From the NCBI GenBank assembly GCA_024399135.1, contig JAKSHY010000003.1, positions 62,001 through 126,000 of the forward strand: a stretch of DNA of 64,000 nt. The letters are read 5' to 3'. Source of the DNA: Lachnospiraceae bacterium (lineage in GTDB: Bacteria > Bacillota > Clostridia > Lachnospirales > Lachnospiraceae). The notes below the pieces were generated by a model. The model did not search any database, was not told where the DNA came from, and saw nothing but the letters and a program-made list of their open reading frames with translations. Position 1 is the first letter of the stretch. Every line of letters starts with the position of its first letter. Position numbers and translations under genes: made by a program. This document shows, piece after piece, positions 52,903 through 63,115 of the stretch.

Positions 52903-55209
52903 CTAGCCTGCAGTTCTTTCTGCACTAATAACGCTTTCAATAGCTCCAAGCTTCTCAAGAAGTTTCTGAAGCTCTCCTCTGTTACTGATTCCGAACGAAA
53001 GTACAATAGTGCTTACGCCCTTTTTCGTCATTCTCGTATTTAGAGATATAATGTCAATATTTTTCTCCGAAAGACATTTTGTTATGTCAACCAATAGGCC
53101 ATTTCTGTTATAGGCAACTATCTGAATTTCAGCAATATACTTCTCACCTGATTCATTATCTGCTGATGCTTCCCATTCAGCTTCTATTATCCTATTCCTT
53201 TCTGTTTCCGGAAGAGAGAGCATATTGACACAGTCTGTTCTGTGAATAGAAATACCACGTCCTCTGGTTACGAAGCCAATAATCTCATCTCCAGGAACAG
53301 GTGCACAGCACTTACTAAATCTAACCGCAAGATCATGAATACCCTTAACTATAATTCCTGATTTTGATTTGATATGCTGCGTAGCCTTCTCTGTATTTTC
53401 GTTAATAGCACGCTCAACCTCTTCATTGGTAATCTCTTTAGGATTATCAATCTCGTACATTTCGAGCATCTTATTAACAATCTGGCCTTCCTTTAATCCG
53501 CCATGTCCTACAGCAGCTAGAACATTGTCCCAGTCCTGAAAACCATATTTTCTCTGAATGAATTCCTTATACTTAGGAATAAAGATATCGGATATCTCAA
53601 TAGTCTTAGCCTTACAGTAGGCTAGAAGCATTTCTCTTCCCTTGGTAACATTTTCTTCTTTAAATTCATTCTTGAACCACTGATTAATCTTATTTCTGGC
53701 TTGTGTAGATTTAACTAACAATAACCAGTCTCTTGACGGGCCCTTCGAATTTTGGCTCGTCATAATCTCTATTCTGTCACCATTTTTAATTTCATACTCA
53801 ATAGGAACCAGCTTTCCATTAACCCTGGCACCTATCATCTTGTTACCTACAGCAGAATGAATACTGTAAGCAAAATCAATTGGCGTAGAACCCACAGGAA
53901 GATTCTTAACATCTCCTGTAGGTGTGAAACAATATACACTGTCTGAAAACAGATCAAGGTCAGATTTCAAAAGATTTAAAAACTCCTTATTATCTGACAT
54001 ATCCTGCTGCCATTCAAGAATCTGTCTAAGCCATGAAAGCTTCTCCTCTTCAGCCTCTTCAACAACCTTACCATCAGAAGCTGTCTTGTATTTCCAGTGA
54101 GCTGCAATACCATATTCAGCAGCCTTATGCATCTCATATGTACGAATCTGAATTTCAAAAGGCTGTCCTGACTGGCCTATAAGTGTAGTATGAAGTGACT
54201 GATACATATTAGGCTTAGGCATCGCAATATAATCCTTGAATCTGCCAGGGATAGGCTTATAAATTTCATGAATTACGCCCAAAGCAGCATAACAGTCCTT
54301 CACGCTGTCTACAATAATTCTTACTGCGAATAAATCATAAATCTGGTCAATAGTCTTATTCTGATTAACCATCTTTCGATAGATACTGTAAAAGTGCTTA
54401 ACTCTTCCATCAATATGTGCCTTAATGCCTGCATCATGAATGTGTTTTGACACTTCATTAACAATATCCTGAATATATTTTTCACGCTCAGACTTTCTCT
54501 GAGCAATTTTATCTGCTAAATCATAATAAGCTTCTGACTCAAGATATTTTAAAGAAAGATCCTCTAATTCAACCTTAACCTTCGAAATACCAAGACGAGA
54601 AGCTATTGGAGAATAAATCTCAAGAGTTTCCTTTGCTATTCTTTGCTGTGACTCAGGCTTCTGGTATTTTAATGTACGCATATTATGAAGTCTGTCAGCA
54701 AGTTTAATTAGGATAACTCTTATATCTTTTGCCATGGCGAGGAACATTTTTCTTAAGTTCTCCGCCTGCATTTCAAGTCTGTCAGGAGCCTGCGTCCCAT
54801 CTGCTCCCATGAACTGCAGTTTCTGCAATTTTGTTACACCATCAACCAAAAGTGCAACATCAGCACCGAACTGCTCCTTCAATTCTTCATCTGTAAGAAC
54901 AGTATCTTCTACTACATCATGCAATAATCCTGCAGCTATTGTTTCAAGATCCATTTCAAGATCTGCAAGAATAATAGCTACACAAAGTGGATGAATAATA
55001 TAAGGCTCACCAGATTTACGTACCTGTCCCTCATGGGCCTGATACGCTATTTGATAAGCCTTTTCAATCAAAGATAAATCACCTGATGGATGATATTTTC
55101 GCACACGTAAAAGAAGGTCGCGATACAACTGTTCGGGACTTTGAAATTCTTCTATACTCTCAATTCGACCATAGTCAAAAATCACTTCTTTTTGATGTAA
55201 TTCATCCAT
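52903..55209 (-). CDS. rel: Bifunctional (p)ppGpp synthetase/hydrolase Rel
   Basis: Controls the stringent response. N-terminal HD hydrolase domain (HEGQVRKSGEPYIIHPL at about 54-70 and LLHDVVEDT) , synthetase domain (YQSLHTTLIG and EIQIRTYEMH), TGS domain (VYCFTPTGDVKNLPVGSTPIDFAY), helical and zinc-finger-like region with CCAPVPGDEIIGFVTRGRGISIHRTDC, and C-terminal ACT domain. Length 768 is standard for the long bifunctional form. Confidence 0.95.
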   Translation of the reverse strand: MDELHQKEVIFDYGRIESIEEFQSPEQLYRDLLLRVRKYHPSGDLSLIEKAYQIAYQAHEGQVRKSGEPYIIHPLCVAIILADLEMDLETIAAGLLHDVVEDTVLTDEELKEQFGADVALLVDGVTKLQKLQFMGADGTQAPDRLEMQAENLRKMFLAMAKDIRVILIKLADRLHNMRTLKYQKPESQQRIAKETLEIYSPIASRLGISKVKVELEDLSLKYLESEAYYDLADKIAQRKSEREKYIQDIVNEVSKHIHDAGIKAHIDGRVKHFYSIYRKMVNQNKTIDQIYDLFAVRIIVDSVKDCYAALGVIHEIYKPIPGRFKDYIAMPKPNMYQSLHTTLIGQSGQPFEIQIRTYEMHKAAEYGIAAHWKYKTASDGKVVEEAEEEKLSWLRQILEWQQDMSDNKEFLNLLKSDLDLFSDSVYCFTPTGDVKNLPVGSTPIDFAYSIHSAVGNKMIGARVNGKLVPIEYEIKNGDRIEIMTSQNSKGPSRDWLLLVKSTQARNKINQWFKNEFKEENVTKGREMLLAYCKAKTIEISDIFIPKYKEFIQRKYGFQDWDNVLAAVGHGGLKEGQIVNKMLEMYEIDNPKEITNEEVERAINENTEKATQHIKSKSGIIVKGIHDLAVRFSKCCAPVPGDEIIGFVTRGRGISIHRTDCVNMLSLPETERNRIIEAEWEASADNESGEKYIAEIQIVAYNRNGLLVDITKCLSEKNIDIISLNTRMTKKGVSTIVLSFGISNRGELQKLLEKLGAIESVISAERTAG

Positions 55210-55238
55210 AGTTTTACCTGTACTTTTCTTCTAATATT

Positions 55239-55264
55239 CCGAGCGTGCCTTTGGGCACGCTCGG
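55239..55264 (-). terminator. Strong hairpin after groEL
   Basis: A perfect 11-base GC-rich stem (CCGAGCGTGCC / GGCACGCTCGG) with a 4-base loop downstream of groEL. On the minus strand AATATTAG follows rather than a T-run, so efficiency as an intrinsic terminator is uncertain. Confidence 0.7.
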
Positions 55265-55290
55265 TTAAATCACTAATACTTTTGGTATTT

Positions 55291-56922
<1,632 letters not shown>

Positions 56923-56933
56923 TCAACCACTCC

Positions 56934-57218
56934 TTACTTTAATATTGCTAAAACATCGCTCTGGCGAACAATGATATATTCTACATCATCAACCTTAACT
57001 TCTGTTCCTGCGTATTTTGAGTAAATAACCTGATCTCCAACAGAAACTTCCATCTTAACTTCTTTTCCGTCAACAATTCCGCCAGGACCAACAGCAACAA
57101 CCTCTGCCTGCTGTGGCTTTTCCTTATTCTGACCAGGTAATACAATACCTGATTTAGTTGTTTCTTCTGCTTCAAGCTGCTTTAATACAACTCTATCGCC
57201 TAATGGATTTAACTTCAT
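56934..57218 (-). CDS. groES: Co-chaperonin GroES
   Basis: 10-kDa lid of the GroEL ring. It begins MKLNPLGDRVVLKQLEAEE and has the mobile-loop sequence TTKSGIVLPGQNKEKPQQ (about 20-37) and the ending YIIVRQSDVLAILK. AGGAGG lies before the chosen ATG; a longer frame upstream has no similarity to GroES. Length 94 is standard. No canonical CIRCE element is visible in the 100 bases upstream. Confidence 0.97.
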   Translation of the reverse strand: MKLNPLGDRVVLKQLEAEETTKSGIVLPGQNKEKPQQAEVVAVGPGGIVDGKEVKMEVSVGDQVIYSKYAGTEVKVDDVEYIIVRQSDVLAILK

Positions 57219-57292
57219 TTTTCTGCCTCCTATATAAAATGATTTAATATATAAATTAGTTGTGCAAATGTATTTATACAAATGCTCCAAAT

Positions 57293-57298
57293 ATTATA
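57293..57298 (-). promoter_or_regulatory. Probable -10 element of groES-groEL
   Basis: TATAAT preceded by TTG on the minus strand, about 75 bases upstream of groES. The -35 region is weak. A small palindrome, TGTATAAATACA (57268-57279), lies in the leader. Confidence 0.45.
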
Positions 57299-57319
57299 CA
57301 ATAAATATAGTAATCTTTT

Positions 57320-57814
57320 CTACCTTTTTATGCCAATCATCTCTAAATACTTAGACTGTTTATCCTCCATAGTTTTCCTCTCTTCATCATCCATATGATC
57401 ATAACCTAAAAGATGAAGCATGCTATGTGCAATCAAAAAAGCATATTCTCGCTTAACTGAATGTCCATATTCAGCTGCCTGCGACACTATTCTGTCATTA
57501 TTTAAGATGATTTGTCCCAGCATGATTAATTCTGTATCTGGATTAACCAAAAGATCATCATTAAAGGATTCACATTCATAGTCTGAAGGTGCCGTCCAGT
57601 CAACATTAGGAAAACTCAATACATCTGTTGTATTATCAATATCTCTAAACTCCTTGTTAATCTCTCGAACTGAATCTGCATCTGTAATTAAAAGATCTAT
57701 TTCGCAAAGATACGGACAACCCTCTTCTGTAAGGATTGTATCACATACAAGATTTGCTATTTTTTCAAGATCAAAATCGGCCTTAAAATCTACCTCATTT
57801 TCGAAATTAACCAT
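57320..57814 (-). CDS. ybeY: Endoribonuclease YbeY
   Basis: Zinc-dependent RNase that takes part in 16S rRNA maturation and ribosome quality control. The metal motif is present as AHSMLHLLGYDHMDDEE (HxxxHxxxxDH, about 130-146), together with REINKEFRDIDNTTDVLSFP (about 51-70). Length 164 is usual. It starts directly after the acyltransferase stop; more often the gene sits with phoH or era. Confidence 0.94.
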   Translation of the reverse strand: MVNFENEVDFKADFDLEKIANLVCDTILTEEGCPYLCEIDLLITDADSVREINKEFRDIDNTTDVLSFPNVDWTAPSDYECESFNDDLLVNPDTELIMLGQIILNNDRIVSQAAEYGHSVKREYAFLIAHSMLHLLGYDHMDDEERKTMEDKQSKYLEMIGIKR

Positions 57815-58873
57815 TTAAGAATTCCTCTTTTTCACAATAAACATCATGCATTCTGATATTAAAACGCATACCAGAAGTGTAACCAAAACTCCCAGCCAGT
57901 AAGTAACGCCGTCAAAATAGAAGCTTACGAATTTATATACTGGCCAGTGTATACAATATATAGGAACGCTGAGTTTTCCTAAGTGATTAAGGAAATTAGC
58001 ACTAATTTTCGATGTATATGTTTTCCCCGAAAAAGATATTCCCAAAGAAAGCATCAATAAAAGAATTGCGAACTCGTATGTATACGCATCAACATTAGTA
58101 TTAAAGGTATATATGACAAAGATATAGGATAAGACTTCAGTAAAAGTAAGAATAATATTATCCTTCTTCATTTTCCCATCAATCACTTTTGCTATTCTAT
58201 ATGCCAAAAATCCTAGAAGAATATCTGAAAAGCCTCGTATTACTCCCGTATAAGTAAGCACACCAAAGGTACCGAAGCTTCCTACTGTTCCATATTTGTT
58301 AATAAGATATCCGTGCATAATAAGTGGCAAAAATATGCATAAATAATTATCAAACACATCGTTAAAACGTTCCTTCAGATACATGATCACAGGAAGTGTT
58401 ATAAGCATTGCTGAAAGATACCACAGTGGCGAATTTAAATATACATTCAAATCAGCATTCATTATTCCAGTCATTGGAAGAAACAAAGCTTCATAAATGA
58501 TATTCCAGCTTCCAAATACTATATCTTTGACACTTTTAGTATAATCGGCTGACACAAAATAAAAGACATAAGAAAGGACTATTCCCAAAAGCGCATATGG
58601 GAATATTTTTTTAAGTTTGGTCATGGTGTAGCATAATGATGATTTCATAATGCCGTCATCTACCCCAACAGAGGATGAGTTATGTACTTTCTTCTCGATA
58701 TGCTTACAGGTTAGTGCACCTGTTAATATGAAGAAAAACTCAACCGCGAAAAATCCAGCACTTTTAAACGGATAATTCATGCCATCTTCTGCCAAAAATC
58801 CACTGTGATGCATGAATATTATGAGGCAAAATACAATTCTTAATAATTCTAAAAATGAATTCTTAGTTTTCAT
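57815..58873 (-). CDS. Acyltransferase 3 family membrane protein
   Basis: Polytopic protein with about ten hydrophobic segments. The N-terminus, LELLRIVFCLIIFMHHSGF (about 8-26), has the family's R...H motif, which carries the acyl-transfer histidine. Related proteins acetylate or succinylate exopolysaccharide, peptidoglycan or other cell-surface glycans; the substrate here is unknown. Length 352 is usual. A promoter could overlap the preceding terminator (TATAAT at about 58947). Confidence 0.82.
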   Translation of the reverse strand: MKTKNSFLELLRIVFCLIIFMHHSGFLAEDGMNYPFKSAGFFAVEFFFILTGALTCKHIEKKVHNSSSVGVDDGIMKSSLCYTMTKLKKIFPYALLGIVLSYVFYFVSADYTKSVKDIVFGSWNIIYEALFLPMTGIMNADLNVYLNSPLWYLSAMLITLPVIMYLKERFNDVFDNYLCIFLPLIMHGYLINKYGTVGSFGTFGVLTYTGVIRGFSDILLGFLAYRIAKVIDGKMKKDNIILTFTEVLSYIFVIYTFNTNVDAYTYEFAILLLMLSLGISFSGKTYTSKISANFLNHLGKLSVPIYCIHWPVYKFVSFYFDGVTYWLGVLVTLLVCVLISECMMFIVKKRNS

Positions 58874-58952
58874 TCAATACCTTTCAAAAAACACTTACTA
58901 ATATTTTTCATCTTCTGCTATAACAGAATAAAAATAACACCTAATAAATTAT

Positions 58953-58983
58953 ACAAAAAGGGTATGGAATAATCCATACCCTT
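58953..58983 (-). terminator. Intrinsic terminator after the sugar isomerase gene
   Basis: An 11-base stem (AAGGGTATGGA / TCCATACCCTT) with a 4-base loop, continuing into TTTTTG on the minus strand. Confidence 0.88.
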
Positions 58984-59013
58984 AAATAAATCAAATCTTA
59001 ATATTCACATTAA

Positions 59014-60498
59014 TTATGCGAATGGATTTTCAGACTTGTAAAGCATTCCCTTAGGCTGATTGAATCCGATCTCATCAAACTCAACACCGATTAACTTGAA
59101 TACTTCATATAAAGCCTTACCCCAGTGACCGAATGCAACAGCACCGTGATGTGGGTAATTTCCTTCGATTAATACGTGACGGTAGAAACGTCCCATCTCT
59201 GGAATAGCGAATACACCGATACCACCAAATGACTTAGTAGCTACTGGAAGAACTTCTCCCTGAGCGATGTAACCACGTAACTTAGCATCAGCTGTAGACT
59301 GAAGACGGAAGAATGTGATATCTCCTGGGATGATATCTCCTTCAAGAGTTCCATTAGTAACCTCGATAGGAAGATTTCTTGCCATAATCTTCTGGTACTT
59401 CATTTCGCAGAATGCAAGCTTCTTAGTACATGTATTTCCGCAGTGGAATCCCATGAATGTATCCTTGTGTGTGTAATCGAACTTACCTTCGATTGACTCC
59501 TTGTACATATCAGCAGGAACTGAGTTGTTAATATCAAGTAATGTAACAACATCATCTGAAACAGCTGTTCCGATGAACTCTGAAAGACATCCATAGATAT
59601 CAACTTCACAAGAAACTGGAATACCCATTCCTGTTAAACGAGAGTTAACATAGCAAGGAACGAATCCGAACTGTGTCTGGAATGCAGGCCAGCACTTACC
59701 AGCGATTGCAACATACTCTCTATAACCTTTATGCTCTTCAACCCAGTCTAAAAGTGTTAACTCATACTGAGCAAGCTTCTCTAATACTTCTGGCTTCTTG
59801 TTACCAGCACCGAGTTCTTCTTCCATTTCCTTAACCTTAGCAGGAATACGAGAATCTCCAGCGTGCTTGTTGAATGCTTCGAAAAGATCAAGCTCTGAGT
59901 TCTCTTCGATTTCAACACCTAAGTTGTAAAGCTGCTTAATTGGAGCATTACAAGCAAGGAAGTTTAATGGACGAGGACCGAATGAAATGATCTTTAAGCT
60001 GTTAAGTCCTACAACTGCTCTAGCGATAGGAACGAACTCGTTAATCATATCAGCACACTCTTCAGCTGTACCAACTGGGTACTCTGGGATGTATGCTCTA
60101 ATGTTTCTAAGCTTTAAGTTGTAGCTTGCATTTAACATACCACAGTATGCATCACCTCTACCATCTGTTAAGTCATTCTGTGACTCTTCAGCTGCTGCAA
60201 TGAACATTGCAGGGCCATCGAAATGCTTAGCAAGTAATGTCTCTGAAATTTCAGGACCGAAGTTTCCAAGATATACGCAAAGTGCGTTACATCCGTTCTT
60301 CTTGATATCTTCTAATGCCTGAACCATATGAATCTCTGATTCAACGATACAGATTGGGCACTCATAGATATCTGTAACATCATACTTAGCCTTGTAAGCA
60401 TCAATTAAAGCCTTACGTCTGTTAACAGATAAAGACTCTGGGAAACAGTCACGGCTAACCGCAACAATACCAATTTTGATTTTTGGTAAATTAATCAT
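59014..60498 (-). CDS. L-fucose/arabinose isomerase-fold sugar isomerase
   Basis: The sequence matches the FucI/AraA-like isomerase superfamily: a Rossmann-like N-terminal region (IKIGIVAVSRDCFPESL), CVYLGNFGPE (about 94-103), ISFGPRPLNFL, and the C-terminal barrel with CEVDIYGCLSEF, GFHCGNTC and HHGAVAFGHWG, which supply the metal-binding Glu, Asp and His. Length 494. The true substrate is not clear: it is only distantly like either L-fucose or L-arabinose isomerase, and xylB lies directly upstream, so D-xylose, D-arabinose or another pentose is possible. AAGGAGG precedes the start. Confidence 0.75.
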   Translation of the reverse strand: MINLPKIKIGIVAVSRDCFPESLSVNRRKALIDAYKAKYDVTDIYECPICIVESEIHMVQALEDIKKNGCNALCVYLGNFGPEISETLLAKHFDGPAMFIAAAEESQNDLTDGRGDAYCGMLNASYNLKLRNIRAYIPEYPVGTAEECADMINEFVPIARAVVGLNSLKIISFGPRPLNFLACNAPIKQLYNLGVEIEENSELDLFEAFNKHAGDSRIPAKVKEMEEELGAGNKKPEVLEKLAQYELTLLDWVEEHKGYREYVAIAGKCWPAFQTQFGFVPCYVNSRLTGMGIPVSCEVDIYGCLSEFIGTAVSDDVVTLLDINNSVPADMYKESIEGKFDYTHKDTFMGFHCGNTCTKKLAFCEMKYQKIMARNLPIEVTNGTLEGDIIPGDITFFRLQSTADAKLRGYIAQGEVLPVATKSFGGIGVFAIPEMGRFYRHVLIEGNYPHHGAVAFGHWGKALYEVFKLIGVEFDEIGFNQPKGMLYKSENPFA

Positions 60499-60545
60499 GG
60501 ATATAAACCCTCCTTAAAATGAATGTTTTTGTCCAAACCCTTATA

Positions 60546-62021
60546 CTATTTTATTACATCAAAGATAGGCTTGCAAGCAGGATATATTTGCTTGAACTGA
60601 TTATATCTTTCTTCATAGCGAGCTACTAATTCTTCTGTAGGTTCAACAGTATCGATAATCTTAACAATCTTTGCTGCTGCATCCTCTACTGAAGCATATT
60701 CACCGCAAGCTACAGCTGCAAGCATTGCGCCTCCTAATGCAGGACCTTCCTCAGATTCTATTACATCAACCTTAACGTTAAGGATATTGGCTATCATCTT
60801 CTTCCATAATGGTGATTTAGCACCACCACCACAGATCTTAGTTCTTTCAATCTTAATTCCAAGACTCTTAGCAACCTCGAAGGAATCTCTTAATGCGAAA
60901 GCAACACCTTCTAAAACTGCCTGTGTCATATCTGCTCTTGTATTGTCCATTGTAAGTCCAATGAATGTACCTCTTGCATTTGGATTGTTGTGTGGAGAAC
61001 GCTCACCCATAAGATATGGAAGGAAATATACGTGGTTATTTCCAAGCTTATCATCTGTTATAGGCTCCTGCTCTTTTCCATATTCTTTAGTATTACAGAT
61101 TTCTTCCATCCACCACTTGTTACAAGAAGCTGCAGAAAGCATACATCCCATAAGATGATATGCACCATCAGCATGAGCGAATGCATGAAGAGCATTATTC
61201 TTATCAACTCCAAAATTCTTAGATGAAATGAAGATAGTACCTGAAGTACCAAGTGAAATGTTACACATTCCATCACCAACTGTACCTGTACCAACAGCTG
61301 CTGCAGCGTTATCGCCTGCACCTGCTACTACCTTACAGCTTGCTGGAAGTCCAAGTTCACTTGCAACATCCTCCTTAAGTGTTCCAACAGCATCAAAGCT
61401 TTCATAAAGCTTAGGAAGCATGTCCTTAGTGATGCCACAGATTTCACACATTTCATCTGACCAGCACTTATTCTTAACATCCATTAAAAGCATTCCTGAT
61501 GCATCAGAATAGTCTGTGCAGTGAACACCTGACAACATATATGCGATATAGTCTTTAGGAAGCATAATCTTCTTAATCTTCTTGAAGTTTTCAGGCTCCT
61601 TATTCTTAATCCAAAGTACCTTTGGTGCTGTGAATCCTGTAAACGCGATATTTGCTGTATACTGTGACAGCTTTTCCTTACCAATAACATTGTTAAGATA
61701 ATCTGTCTCTTCTGTTGTTCTTCCATCATTCCATAATAATGCTGGACGAATAACATTATCATTCTCATCTAAAACAACAAGACCATGCATCTGTCCACCA
61801 AAACTGATACCAGCAACCTTGCTCTTGTCAGCTTCAGCAACTAACTCTTTAATTCCAGCCTTAACCTGTGTCCACCAGTCCTCTGGCTTTTGCTCAGACC
61901 AGCCTGGATTAGGGAAGTATAAAGGATATTCCTTTGATACAATCTTCTCAATCTTTCCAGTCTCATCCATAAGTAATAATTTAACTGCAGATGTACCTAA
62001 ATCTACTCCAATATATAACAT
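60546..62021 (-). CDS. xylB: Xylulokinase
   Basis: FGGY-family kinase that phosphorylates D-xylulose before the pentose phosphate pathway. YIGVDLGTSAVKLLLMD (about 3-19) is the first phosphate loop, GQMHGLVVLD (about 76-85) is the xylulokinase substrate region, and AGAGDNAAAAVGTG and ICGGGAKSPLWKKMIANI are the later ATP-binding segments. Length 491 is standard. AAAGGAG precedes the ATG. It is upstream of the sugar isomerase by 47 bases. Confidence 0.92.
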   Translation of the reverse strand: MLYIGVDLGTSAVKLLLMDETGKIEKIVSKEYPLYFPNPGWSEQKPEDWWTQVKAGIKELVAEADKSKVAGISFGGQMHGLVVLDENDNVIRPALLWNDGRTTEETDYLNNVIGKEKLSQYTANIAFTGFTAPKVLWIKNKEPENFKKIKKIMLPKDYIAYMLSGVHCTDYSDASGMLLMDVKNKCWSDEMCEICGITKDMLPKLYESFDAVGTLKEDVASELGLPASCKVVAGAGDNAAAAVGTGTVGDGMCNISLGTSGTIFISSKNFGVDKNNALHAFAHADGAYHLMGCMLSAASCNKWWMEEICNTKEYGKEQEPITDDKLGNNHVYFLPYLMGERSPHNNPNARGTFIGLTMDNTRADMTQAVLEGVAFALRDSFEVAKSLGIKIERTKICGGGAKSPLWKKMIANILNVKVDVIESEEGPALGGAMLAAVACGEYASVEDAAAKIVKIIDTVEPTEELVARYEERYNQFKQIYPACKPIFDVIK

Positions 62022-62162
62022 GTTTTGCTCCTTTCAAAGGCTACAATATTTTTAATAATATACTATCATTTTTCGCGTAAATACACACTCAAAATTTTGC
62101 TAATTCGCTTATCAATTATTGCTTTTTGAACCATGCTTTGCTTTTTAATATATCTTATCTGA

Positions 62163-62193
62163 TAAAAAAACTCCCTGCAAAAAGCAGGGAGTT
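62163..62193 (-). terminator. Intrinsic terminator after the second LplC-type permease
   Basis: A perfect 10-base stem (AACTCCCTGC / GCAGGGAGTT) with a 5-base loop, followed by a T-run of seven on the minus strand. It separates the transporter genes from xylB. The remaining 62022-62162 stretch holds the xylB leader; I see only weak promoter matches there. Confidence 0.92.
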
Positions 62194-62206
62194 GATTAAA
62201 GCAAAA

Positions 62207-63103
62207 TTACTCTTTTACACCACCGATCGTAAGACCTGTTACGAAATATCTTTGTAAGAAAGGATACAAGCAGATAATAGGTAACATTGTTACTACTGTG
62301 GCAGAAGCACGAATGGTTAAAGGTGTGATAGCATCTGTTCCATTCTTAGCATTTTCAGCACTTCCGCTCTGCTGCATTACTGAACTTAATAATTTCATAA
62401 GCTCGTACTGTAATGTTGTGAACTCTGTTTTCATACGGTTATATAACATAGCGTCAAACCATGAGTTCCACTGACCTACTGCTACGAAAAGAGCAACAGT
62501 TGCATATACTGGCTTACAAAGTGGAGAAGTGATTTTAGCAAAAATTGTCATATATCCAGCACCATCGAGCTGTGCTGATTCTTCTAATGAATCTGGAAGG
62601 CCCTGCATGTAGGTTCTTAATACAAGGATATTAAATGCTCCTACCATACCTGGAATCCAGTATACATTAAAGCTGTTGGTTAAACCTAAATTCTTGAAAA
62701 GAATGAAGGTAGGAATAAGTCCACCATTAACATACATTGTGATAACCCAGAAAAGTGAAACTCCTGACTTAAAGAGGAATCTCTTACGGCTTATAACGAA
62801 TGCAACTAATGCATTTACTAACAATGATGAAAGTGTTCCAATTATTGTTCTTAAAACTGTGATTTTAGCACCAATCAAAAGGTTCTGCATTCCAAGAACT
62901 GTTGTGTAGTTCTTAGTCGCGAACTTACGTGGCAATAAGTAAATACCGCCTCGTACAGCATCGATACCATCATTAAACGAAAGTGCAACTGTGTTGAGTA
63001 CAGGGTAAAGTGTGAATATTACAAACACTACCATGAATACTACAACAAATACTGTCAATAAATTATCTCCTAATGAGGAGTGTTTATGTCTTTTTGTATT
63101 CAT
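62207..63103 (-). CDS. ABC sugar transporter permease (LplC/YtcP-type), second set
   Basis: Six hydrophobic segments and the EAA loop ESAQLDGAGYMTIFAKITSPLCKPV (spread over about 178-202); it ends in YFVTGLTIGGVKE like the permease at 45.2-46.0 kb. Length 298. It follows its partner permease by 12 bases and a terminator follows it, so the binding-protein gene is not downstream here. Confidence 0.9.
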   Translation of the reverse strand: MNTKRHKHSSLGDNLLTVFVVVFMVVFVIFTLYPVLNTVALSFNDGIDAVRGGIYLLPRKFATKNYTTVLGMQNLLIGAKITVLRTIIGTLSSLLVNALVAFVISRKRFLFKSGVSLFWVITMYVNGGLIPTFILFKNLGLTNSFNVYWIPGMVGAFNILVLRTYMQGLPDSLEESAQLDGAGYMTIFAKITSPLCKPVYATVALFVAVGQWNSWFDAMLYNRMKTEFTTLQYELMKLLSSVMQQSGSAENAKNGTDAITPLTIRASATVVTMLPIICLYPFLQRYFVTGLTIGGVKE

Positions 63104-63115
63104 AATTTCCTCCTC

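Noticed and set aside
57219..57290. Longer start for GroES
   Set aside because: GroES proteins begin at MKLNPLGDRV, and AGGAGG precedes that ATG; the upstream codons cover the leader.
62060..62130. Catabolite-response (cre) site upstream of xylB
   Set aside because: TGATAAGCGAATTAGCA has the right bases but the wrong spacing between TG, CG and CA for a CcpA site.
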